Assembly (NCBI GenBank): GCA_947258705.1
Contig: CAMYJA010000004.1
Location: forward strand, 1-64,000
Direction of reading: 5' to 3'
Length of the DNA stretch: 64,000 nt
Source of the DNA: an uncultured Hyphomicrobiaceae bacterium
GTDB taxonomy: Bacteria > Pseudomonadota > Alphaproteobacteria > Rhizobiales > CAMYJA01
The position numbers were made by a program, and so were the translations under genes. Within the stretch, counting starts at the first letter, position 1. Each line of letters opens with the position of its first letter. This document shows, piece by piece, positions 28,943 to 35,529 of the stretch. The notes under the pieces were generated by a model. That model was not told where the DNA came from and searched no databases. It saw only the letters and a program-made list of their open reading frames with translations.

Positions 28943-30469
28943 ATGAGCGAGCCGCAAGACATCTATATCGGGACCAGTACAAAAAAGGAATATCTGGCCT
29001 TAAAGCTTGCCAATCGGCATGGGCTGATTGCCGGCGCGACGGGCACGGGCAAGACGGTATCTCTGCAGATACTGGCTGAAGGCTTTTCGGATCAGGGTGT
29101 ACCGGTGTTTTGCTCAGACGTGAAGGGCGATCTTTCAGGCGTCGCGGCTGCCGGGGTTGAAAAGGATTTTCTTGAAAAACGCGCCAAGACGATCGGTTTC
29201 GAGAATTATGAATATGAGGCATACCCGACCATATTCTGGGACCTGTTCGGCGAACAGGGGCATCCGATACGCACGACCGTTACTGAAATGGGGCCGCTTC
29301 TTCTGTCGCGGATGATGGGTCTCAACGAGACGCAGGAAGGTGTGCTGAATATCGCATTCAGGCTGGCGGACGATGAAGGATTGCTGGTTCTCGATCTCAA
29401 GGATCTGCGCAGTCTGATGTCCGAGGTGGCATCCCGGGCCAAGGAACTTACCGGTGAATATGGCAATGTATCGAAAAGCTCCGTTGGGGCCATTCAGAGG
29501 CGCCTTCTGGTGCTGGAAGAACAGGGTGGCGAGAATTTCTTTGGCGAGCCGGCGCTTGATATTCGCGATTTCATGAGAACGACGCGGGATGGCAGGGGTT
29601 ATATCAATGTGTTGGCGTCGGACAAGCTAATGCAGTCGCCGACGCTCTATGCCACTTTCCTTTTGTGGATGCTTTCGGAGCTTTTTGAGGAATTGCCCGA
29701 GGTCGGCGATCCCGACAAGCCGAAACTCGTGTTCTTCTTCGACGAGGCGCATTTGCTCTTCGACGAGGCGCCCAAGGCGCTTTTGCGGAAGGTCGAACAG
29801 GTGGTGCGGCTGATCCGCTCAAAAGGCGTCGGCGTATATTTTGTCACGCAGAATCCGCTCGATGTGCCCGATACGGTCGGCAGCCAGCTTGGCAACCGTA
29901 TTCAGCATGCGTTGCGTGCATTTACGCCGCGTGAACAACGGGCTGTGAAGGCGGCTGCCGAAACGTTCCGGCCAAATCCCGAACTCGACACCAAGCAGGT
30001 CATCATGGAGCTGGGTGTTGGCGAGGCCCTGGTTTCGACGCTTGAGAAGAAAGGCCAGCCTTCGGTGGTTCAGCGTACGCTTGTTCGTCCGCCTTCCTCG
30101 CGTTTGGGCCCGATCGAACCGGGCGAACGCAAAGAAGTCATCAAAGACAGCCCTTTGGGCGACCAATATGAAAAAGCAGTCGACCGGGAATCGGCTCATG
30201 AGCTTTTGAAAAAACGGGCCGCGGAAGTCGAGGAACGGCGTCAGGCGTCGGCGGGCACTCTTGGAGGCCGCCGCGACACCGAATTCGAGCGTCATGGCGA
30301 GTTTCGGGTGCCAAAGACAAGGCGGGGCGCCAAACCACGCCGCGCTTCTTCGAGGCGGCAGACGGCGACGGAAGCTTTTACGAAATCCCTTCTGCGGTCG
30401 CTTGGTTCGGCGCTCGGTGGCGTGATCGGCGGTGTGTTGGGCGGGAAAAGGCGCAGACGGCGGCGCTAG
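28943..30469 (+). CDS. HerA-like helicase domain protein (DUF853 ATPase)
   Basis: 508 residues. A single P-loop GATGTGKTVSLQILAE near 31-46, a Walker B-like VFFFDEAHLLFDE near 266, and an arginine-containing segment FVTQNPLDVPD place it with the HerA/FtsK-type ATPases of the DUF853 group. The C-terminus has a conserved EEPSSR-like linker (PPSSRLGPIEPGER), then a low-complexity basic tail, GGVIGGVLGGKRRRRRR, suggesting membrane or nucleic-acid binding. A DNA or RNA pumping role is inferred; no partner nuclease gene is adjacent. Ends 53 nt before the cytochrome gene. Confidence 0.88.
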   Translation: MSEPQDIYIGTSTKKEYLALKLANRHGLIAGATGTGKTVSLQILAEGFSDQGVPVFCSDVKGDLSGVAAAGVEKDFLEKRAKTIGFENYEYEAYPTIFWDLFGEQGHPIRTTVTEMGPLLLSRMMGLNETQEGVLNIAFRLADDEGLLVLDLKDLRSLMSEVASRAKELTGEYGNVSKSSVGAIQRRLLVLEEQGGENFFGEPALDIRDFMRTTRDGRGYINVLASDKLMQSPTLYATFLLWMLSELFEELPEVGDPDKPKLVFFFDEAHLLFDEAPKALLRKVEQVVRLIRSKGVGVYFVTQNPLDVPDTVGSQLGNRIQHALRAFTPREQRAVKAAAETFRPNPELDTKQVIMELGVGEALVSTLEKKGQPSVVQRTLVRPPSSRLGPIEPGERKEVIKDSPLGDQYEKAVDRESAHELLKKRAAEVEERRQASAGTLGGRRDTEFERHGEFRVPKTRRGAKPRRASSRRQTATEAFTKSLLRSLGSALGGVIGGVLGGKRRRRRR

Positions 30470-30522
30470 GCCAATAGTGTGTCAAACTAACGAATCGACC
30501 GGTTCAAACAAGGTCTCATCAC

Positions 30523-30858
30523 ATGCTCAAATACGCATTACTGGTTTTGCTTGTCGTTATTGGATTGATGTTTGCGGTCAAGACCGAAGATGAGCTGACC
30601 TCCGGTGACGCGGAGAAGGGCCGTCTATTTGCCGAAAAGAATTGCGGAAAATGTCATGCGATCGGCCCTGAGGGCGACAGTCCGCTCGAATTAGCGCCGA
30701 CATTTCGAAGTTTCGGGCAACGCTGGCCGGTTGAGTACCTGGCGGAGTCGCTTGCAGAGGGCATTGTGACGGGGCATGCGGATATGCCCGAATTCGTGCT
30801 CTCCCCCGATGAAATCGATGATTTCCTCTCATATTTGAACGCGCTTCAGCCGAAGTGA
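30523..30858 (+). CDS. Membrane-anchored class I cytochrome c
   Basis: 111 residues. An N-terminal hydrophobic helix (YALLVLLVVIGLMFAV) acts as uncleaved anchor or signal; the haem motif is CGKCH (near 45), and the Met ligand is in DMPEFVLSP near 87. Short class I cytochrome, periplasmic, electron carrier. Sits between the DUF853 ATPase and galU (convergent). A terminal oxidase or dehydrogenase partner is not in the window. Confidence 0.9.
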   Translation: MLKYALLVLLVVIGLMFAVKTEDELTSGDAEKGRLFAEKNCGKCHAIGPEGDSPLELAPTFRSFGQRWPVEYLAESLAEGIVTGHADMPEFVLSPDEIDDFLSYLNALQPK

Positions 30859-30908
30859 ATTCGTTATACCCGGGTTTTTATCCACTTACCGGATATTCTT
30901 CACAGCAT

Positions 30909-31790
30909 CTAATCGTTCAGGAGTTTTAAAAGGCTCGCCCTGAGGTCTTCGCTTATTGATGGATCGGACAGGCCATAGGCGACGTTTGCCGTTAAAAAGC
31001 CCTGCTTCGATCCGCAGTCATAACTTCGTCCGGAAAATTGCAAAGCGTGAAATTTCTGGTCGGACATCAGTGTGCGCAATGCATCGGTGATCTGCACCTC
31101 GCCGCCTGCCCCCTTCTCCTGGCCTTTAAGAATAGAGAATATTTCAGGCTGGATGATATATCGGCCGGTGATTATCAGATTTGAGGGCGCTTCTCCGGAT
31201 TCCGGTTTTTCCACCATGCCTGTGATCGGCCAGACATTGTTCGTTCCATCTTCAATGCTAACGACACCGTATTGATAGGTGTCTTCCATGGGAACTTCCT
31301 CGACCGCGATGATGTTGCCGCCCTTTTCATCATAGACGTCGATCATCTGCTTTAAGCAGTTTTTGCCGCTCGATTTGATGAGAACGTCAGGAAGAATGAG
31401 AGCAAAAGGCTCATCGCCGACAAGATCGCGCACGCACCAGACCGCATGACCGAGGCCCATCGGCTCCTGCTGACGGGTGAAGCTTGTCTGTCCCGGGCCG
31501 GGCAGAAGCTTTTCGAGGAGTTCGAGCTGCTCGCGCTTGCCACGCCGTTTTAAGGTATTCTCCAACTCGGCCTGCCGGTCGAAATGGTCTTCTATGACAC
31601 CCTTATTGCGGCCCGTCACAAAGATGAAGTGCTCTATACCGGCATCACGCGCTTCGTCGACCACGTGCTGGATGAGCGGGCGGTCGACGACGGTCAGCAT
31701 TTCTTTGGGCATTGCCTTGGTTGCCGGTAGGAATCTCGTGCCCAGGCCAGCCACCGGGAATACGGCCTTGCGAACGGGTTTGTGCGCCAT
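30909..31790 (-). CDS. galU: UTP-glucose-1-phosphate uridylyltransferase
   Basis: 293 residues, makes UDP-glucose for polysaccharides and osmoregulatory glucans. Nucleotide-binding GLGTRFLPATKAMPKEML near 15, the uridine-pocket GLGHAVWCVRDLVGDEPFAL near 108, and the terminal YDCGSKQGFL. Typical length; ATG start with no overlap. Convergent with the cytochrome gene by 50 nt. Confidence 0.96.
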   Translation of the reverse strand: MAHKPVRKAVFPVAGLGTRFLPATKAMPKEMLTVVDRPLIQHVVDEARDAGIEHFIFVTGRNKGVIEDHFDRQAELENTLKRRGKREQLELLEKLLPGPGQTSFTRQQEPMGLGHAVWCVRDLVGDEPFALILPDVLIKSSGKNCLKQMIDVYDEKGGNIIAVEEVPMEDTYQYGVVSIEDGTNNVWPITGMVEKPESGEAPSNLIITGRYIIQPEIFSILKGQEKGAGGEVQITDALRTLMSDQKFHALQFSGRSYDCGSKQGFLTANVAYGLSDPSISEDLRASLLKLLND

Positions 31791-32030
31791 GTGCGAATTT
31801 CTCTTGATGTTTTGGACCTTGACGAAAAAGGATCAGTTTATTCTCAGTGTCCGATATTGAAACCTGACAGTTTTTTCTGCAACGAATTTTCAGAGTTCCA
31901 AATATTGAATAATTTTGTCTTTATATTTTTTTATTTGATAAATTTTTGAACAACTCCTGCGACATAAACAAGATGATCATGTTAAGACAGAATTTGTGTC
32001 TCTGATTTGTGATCCGAGTAAGGAGTAATC

Positions 32031-33542
32031 ATGGTGTCGTTCCGTTTTCTGTCCTGCCTGTTGTTTTTATCCATGGCTTTCTCAGGCATTTTCCCTCAGA
32101 TGACATTGGGACAGAGTTTCAACTGTCAATCGGCGCGGCTTCAGGCGGAAAAAACCATTTGCTCGGGGCGCTGGCTTTCGGAACTGGATGAAAGGCTGGA
32201 AAAGTCTTACCAGCAGCTCAGAAACAGGCTCGGCGCGGGCCAGAAGAGAAAGCTCGCCAGGACACAGAAAAACTGGCTTCGCGCCCGCAATCAATGCAAG
32301 AGAAACCGCCGCTGTCTCAGGTCACAGTATAATGACCGTCTTGCGGATATCAGGGCACAGATCGCGCGGCTGGACGGAAAGGGGCTGCGAGATCATCCCG
32401 GTCCGAGTTTCGATTGTGATTACGCCCGCCGTGCTTCCGAAGTCACCATCTGTACACACCGTAACATCGCCAATCTTGACCGACGCCTGGCCGGAATGTT
32501 CAGCGATGCGCTGCGGATGTCGCGCGGCAATGGCGACCGGCGAAATCTTATGCGCGATCAGGCGCAATGGATCAAGGCACGCAATGCCTGCCGGTATGAC
32601 CGTGCCTGCCTGAGGCGGAGCTATCATAATCGCATTCAGCATCTCGATGCCGTCATCGCCGACCTCAACTCGAGACCGGTGGTGCGGCCTACTTTCGACT
32701 GCCGCGGGGCAAAATTGCGGTCGGAAAAAGCCATTTGCCGGAGCGAACGGTTAGCAAAGCTCGATATTGAAAATGGCAGGCTTTACAAAAAGGCGATCAG
32801 AAGCGCACCATCGCTACTGATGCGCGAGGATCTGCGCGAAAGCGGGCGGGCGTGGCTTAAACAGCGAAACCGCTGCCGTTCGGACAGGGAGTGCCTGACG
32901 AATTCCTATTTCGGCAGGATCATCTATCTTGAAAATCTGCTTTATTATTTCAACTCAACGCCGAAGACCTTGCACAAGGGACCGAGTTTCGATTGCCGTT
33001 CTGTGCGCCTTGCCGCCGAGAAAACCATTTGCAACCGGAAAAACCTGTCCCGTCTCGACCGACAGATGGCAAGCACTTACGAGGCGCTACAAAAGGAAAT
33101 ACCCAGGGCTGCGCGCGCCTCTTTAAGACGCGAGCAGGCGGCGTGGCTGAAAACGAGAAACGGTTGTTCGTCCGACAGGGCATGCCTTCGACAGAAATAC
33201 CGCAAAAGGATTTCCGACCTCGAGTTCCAGCTCGACGAGTTCAACGACCGGGACTGGAACCGCCGGGTTAAGGCAAATCCGAGTTTCAACTGCAAATATG
33301 CGCGTCTGCCGGCAGAGAGCAGTGTCTGTGACAATGCCGTTCTGGCAGCTCTCGACCGGGAAATGGCCGCGGCCTATTATGCGCTCAGGGACAGGACTTC
33401 AAGCGCCAGGAAACGGTCACGCCTGAAAGCCCAGCAAACGGTCTGGCTGGCGCGGCGGAACAAGTGCGGCTACAGGGTGAATTGCCTCAGAGACCGCTAT
33501 GAAAACCGGCTTTATCAATTGGAGACGGCGCTCGATAAATAA
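32031..33542 (+). CDS. Exported protein with five tandem LprI/DUF1311-like repeats
   Basis: 503 residues with a signal peptide (LSCLLFLSMAFSGIFPQM) and AAGGAG upstream of ATG 32031. The mature protein is five copies of a roughly 97-residue Cys-rich unit, starting near residues 28, 123, 220, 317 and 415, each opening (S/T)F(N/D)C...AE..IC and containing L..LD..., a WL..RN.C segment and a second Cys pair, four Cys per unit. Single DUF1311/LprI domains inhibit lysozyme in mycobacteria and occur in many proteobacteria; five in a row is unusual. Periplasmic; basic. The repeats are diverged, so the expansion is old. Its substrate, perhaps a muramidase, is inferred. Confidence 0.82.
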   Translation: MVSFRFLSCLLFLSMAFSGIFPQMTLGQSFNCQSARLQAEKTICSGRWLSELDERLEKSYQQLRNRLGAGQKRKLARTQKNWLRARNQCKRNRRCLRSQYNDRLADIRAQIARLDGKGLRDHPGPSFDCDYARRASEVTICTHRNIANLDRRLAGMFSDALRMSRGNGDRRNLMRDQAQWIKARNACRYDRACLRRSYHNRIQHLDAVIADLNSRPVVRPTFDCRGAKLRSEKAICRSERLAKLDIENGRLYKKAIRSAPSLLMREDLRESGRAWLKQRNRCRSDRECLTNSYFGRIIYLENLLYYFNSTPKTLHKGPSFDCRSVRLAAEKTICNRKNLSRLDRQMASTYEALQKEIPRAARASLRREQAAWLKTRNGCSSDRACLRQKYRKRISDLEFQLDEFNDRDWNRRVKANPSFNCKYARLPAESSVCDNAVLAALDREMAAAYYALRDRTSSARKRSRLKAQQTVWLARRNKCGYRVNCLRDRYENRLYQLETALDK

Positions 33543-33570
33543 ACTTCGAAGCATTGTTGTCAGGGACATA

Positions 33571-33599
33571 AAAAGGGCCACTCATTGAGTGGCCCTTTT
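33571..33599. terminator. Bidirectional terminator
   Basis: Hairpin AAAAGGGCCACTCA / TGAGTGGCCCTTTT with T/A runs on both sides, between the LprI-like gene and the convergent PuuD-like gene. Usable on both strands. Confidence 0.9.
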
Positions 33600-33648
33600 C
33601 ATTTGTTTGCTTATGACAACAGGACGCAATGGCGTCCCGGCTCAATGA

Positions 33649-34257
33649 TCAGTAAAAACCGCCATTCTGGTGGGCAACCATGCAGAAGAGCATCGGGATC
33701 GAAAGCAGCGTGTTGATCCGCGAAAACTGTCCCGCCGTCTTGGCAGCTTCGGCCTTTTCATCCGCTTCAGAGGCAACAATGCCGAGGGCTTTTCGCTGGT
33801 TCGGCCAGATGATGAACCAGACATTGAACCACATGATGATGCCCATCCACATGCCGAGGCCGATGGGGGTGCTGGCGCCGCTGTCAAGGAAGCCTATGCT
33901 CAGAGCACCCATAAGATAGCCGTTCAGCCAGGCCAGGATAAGTCCGGTAACAAGCGTGGACATGGCGCCCCAACGGAACCACCAAAGTGCAGCAGGTGCG
34001 ATGACCTTGCTGATCGCCGGCTTTTGCTCGTCGGGAATGGAGGGCATGCTCGGGGCCTGAACGAAATTGAAATACCAAAGAAGCCCAATCCACATGACGC
34101 CGCTCAAGACGTGCAACCAGCGGAAGAAAAACGCCCACCAGCCCGCGCTTGGCATTATGCCGACGCCCGCCATGATCTGTACAATCAAGTAAATCAATAA
34201 TGTTAAAACAAATCCGCTGATCACAGTCAGTCGGAGATTTGCTAAAATTCCAGCCAT
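33649..34257 (-). CDS. Urate hydroxylase PuuD-like membrane domain protein
   Basis: 202 residues with about five membrane helices. It resembles the N-terminal membrane part of PuuD: FFFRWLHVLSGVMWIGLLWY then NFVQ, MWGAMSTLVTG-like WWFRWGAMSTLVTGLILAWL, and GMWMGIIMWFNVWFIIWPNQ. PuuD proteins often carry a C-terminal cytochrome c domain; this one ends ISIPMLFCMVAHQNGGFY and has none. The start ATG 34257 has AGAGGA 6 nt upstream. A stand-alone cytochrome c gene lies 3 kb away, on the other strand. Purine catabolism genes are not nearby, so urate hydroxylase activity is tentative. Confidence 0.75.
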   Translation of the reverse strand: MAGILANLRLTVISGFVLTLLIYLIVQIMAGVGIMPSAGWWAFFFRWLHVLSGVMWIGLLWYFNFVQAPSMPSIPDEQKPAISKVIAPAALWWFRWGAMSTLVTGLILAWLNGYLMGALSIGFLDSGASTPIGLGMWMGIIMWFNVWFIIWPNQRKALGIVASEADEKAEAAKTAGQFSRINTLLSIPMLFCMVAHQNGGFY

Positions 34258-34530
34258 ATCCAGTCCTCTCAAAATTGTTTGTTATTATCGCAAGATGAGT
34301 TCGGCACTCACGAACATCGTGTTCCAGTTTATAGCTATTTAAAACTGCAAGCAAACCAACGGGAAGAAACCGGCCGTTCGTTACCCGATGACCAGGTATT
34401 GGGCCGAGCCTCTATCCGCATTGAAAATTTATGGAAAGCTATTTGATTCTGATGGGGTTCCGCAAGGCGGAGGCACTCGGAAACGGTATTCGACGAGCTG
34501 GAATTACGTGTAAGGTGGGGGGGGGTGGGG
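34258..34530. promoter_or_regulatory. Upstream region of PuuD-like gene with palindrome
   Basis: Leader of the minus-strand PuuD-like gene. It contains the inverted repeat GAACA-TCG-TGTTC at 34312-34324, about 55 nt before the start codon, and a TATAAA read on the minus strand nearby (34328-34333). This is a plausible operator/promoter, but no complete -35 partner is visible. A run of G at about 34517-34530 marks the right edge. Confidence 0.35.
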
Positions 34531-34594
34531 TGTGACGACCCTGAGCATCACACCCCTGGATCACGCCGGGGAAGATAGGTTTCTATCTCAGGGT
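34531..34594. ncRNA. Candidate structured RNA (three-way junction or pseudoknot)
   Basis: Outer stem ACCCTGA (34538-34544) / TCAGGGT (34588-34594) encloses two arms: CCCC(T)GG-ATCACG-CCGGGG (34553-34571) and GATAG-GTTT-CTATC (34574-34587). A competing stem TGTGA (34531-34535) / TCACA (34548-34552) places ACCCTGA in its loop, which would make a pseudoknot with TCAGGGT. No gene overlaps. Strand unknown: on the minus strand it would lie in the leader of the PuuD-like gene. Confidence 0.4.
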
Positions 34595-34686
34595 GAAACC
34601 AGTTTTAGACCAAAGGCATTGAACTGACAGTGAATAGCCCGTTCATCTGGCGTTCATGTTTTAAAATTCGAATTTCGGGTTAGTTA

Positions 34687-34767
34687 TCGCTCACGGGGGT
34701 CTGTTTTGCCTCACGTGCTGCTCGCCGTTACACGGCGGCACTCCGGCGGGGCGGGCCTAAGGCCCGG
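34687..34767. repeat. Mosaic hairpin repeat module M1, copy A
   Basis: Copy of a dispersed intergenic module. Positions 34701-34767 are identical, over 67 nt, to 49838-49904; about 54 of 55 nt also match 56347-56400. Contains stems CGCCGT-TAC-ACGGCG and GGGCC-TAA-GGCCC (34753-34765). Flanking hairpins to the right include GGGACC-CTT-GGTCCC (34767-34781). Confidence 0.9.
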
Positions 34768-34786
34768 GGACCCTTGGTCCCTTGTC

Positions 34787-34810
34787 GCAGAAAATAGCTA
34801 TATTTTCTGC
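34787..34810. repeat. Long perfect hairpin in mosaic A
   Basis: 10-bp stem GCAGAAAATA / TATTTTCTGC with a 4-nt loop. AT-rich stem unlike the GC-rich others. No T tract beyond the stem. Confidence 0.75.
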
Positions 34811-34941
34811 TCCTGTTTCCGCTCACGTGGCGAGCATAACAATTCCGTATCGCCCATGCAGGGAACTCGTTCCTGGGCATCCAAGCAAGTTTTTTGGGCA
34901 CTCCAGATTTGCAGCGTCGCGCAAAGCGAGGGTTGTCTGGA

Positions 34942-34959
34942 TTCCCGCCTTCGCGGGAA
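34942..34959. repeat. REP-like hairpin TTCCCGC / GCGGGAA
   Basis: 7-bp stem with loop CTTC inside a longer context beginning TCTGGATTCCCGCC. This resembles the widespread proteobacterial intergenic element of the type GGATTCCCGC-loop-GCGGGAA. Single copy in this window. Confidence 0.6.
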
Positions 34960-35015
34960 AGACGAGGAGTGTGTTAGTTTTTGCATACAACTCAATCTCG
35001 TGGTGAGGAGGCGCA

Positions 35016-35027
35016 GCCACTTGTGGC
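35016..35027. repeat. Short hairpin GCCAC-TT-GTGGC in mosaic A
   Basis: 5-bp stem with 2-nt loop, flanked by GCGC on both sides (35011-35014 and 35030-35033) that could extend it through an internal loop. Confidence 0.5.
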
Positions 35028-35080
35028 GAGCGCCGTCTCGAACCATGAGCGACATATCGAATTGTTTGAGTTTGCCGCTT

Positions 35081-35130
35081 CATCCTTCGAGACGACACGG
35101 ACCACAAGCGGTCCGTGTCCCTCAGGATGA
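35081..35130. repeat. Nested palindromic element CATCCTTCGAGACG...CTCAGGATGA
   Basis: Arms CATCCT and AGGATG enclose a 9-bp stem ACACGGACC / GGTCCGTGT with a 6-nt loop (35095-35118). The outer arms with the motif CATCCTTCGAGACG are a familiar intergenic repeat of Hyphomicrobiales genomes, where the central stem varies (from memory). Confidence 0.7.
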
Positions 35131-35213
35131 GGCCGAGAAGTCTTGCGGTCGGACACCCGGACGATGGTCGGATGGGCACCCGGCATCGAGATGCACTTCG
35201 CGGGTGTTTGTTT

Positions 35214-35280
35214 TGTCTCGGGCTTTGTATTCGCTCACGGCCATATCCGCGCCTAAGGCGCGGGGCCTCCGCGGGGGCGG
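35214..35280. repeat. Mosaic hairpin repeat module M2, copy A
   Basis: Matches 49981-50047 at 62 of 67 positions. Core stem CCGCGCC-TAA-GGCGCGG at 35247-35263. It begins with the leader TCTCGGG...TCGCTCACGG, a version of which also precedes module M1. Confidence 0.88.
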
Positions 35281-35337
35281 CACTAAATGCCGGAGCACGC
35301 TTGTGCTCAGTCCGAGCCGACATAGGAATGTCGGCTC
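35278..35337. repeat. Row of three hairpins after M2 copy A
   Basis: CGGCA-CTAAA-TGCCG (35278-35292), GAGCAC-GCTT-GTGCTC (35293-35308) and GAGCCGACAT-AGGA-ATGTCGGCTC split into 10-bp arms (35314-35323 and 35328-35337), almost directly abutting. Stems differ, lengths 5-10 bp. Confidence 0.7.
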
Positions 35338-35469
35338 CTCCGTTGAGATGCATTGTTACGCTTGTCCGTACATCGTTATTGCGCCGACCAGGACGGCTCC
35401 GCCTACCCTGGCGGCGGGCGCTGCCCTCGCTGGTGTTGAGTTGTCCGCCGGGCTGATCTTGAGCGCCGA

Positions 35470-35529
35470 TATAAACTACTGAGGTTTGGTTCGGCTGGCC
35501 CGATATGCTCATGCGGCACGGTTGGAGAT
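35470..35529. repeat. Oligopeptidase tail repeat, copy A (overlaps gene 3' end)
   Basis: 51 of 60 positions match 49905-49964. The right part is the last six codons and stop of the S9 oligopeptidase gene (ISNRAA-stop on the minus strand); the left part is its 3' flank. Confidence 0.85.

Larger units (their letters stand above)
34258..35508. other. 1.25-kb gene-free mosaic region A
   Basis: No supportable gene. It holds the PuuD-like leader, a structured-RNA candidate, M1 and M2 modules, at least nine further short hairpins, a REP-like element, and the 3' flank of the S9 gene. Left and right ends abut the 5' end of one minus-strand gene and the 3' end of another. Segments from 35406-35422 and 35449-35464 recur at 50107-50123 and 50173-50188. 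Confidence 0.85.

Noticed and set aside
34687-35337. CRISPR-like array
   Set aside because: The repeated units are hairpins of unequal length and sequence, not direct repeats with regular spacers, and no cas genes are near.
34706-35482. Long open frame (258 codons) through region A
   Set aside because: It is made of hairpin modules, M1 and M2 and REP-like elements; no family similarity and no plausible start. The open frame is a by-product of GC-rich repeats.
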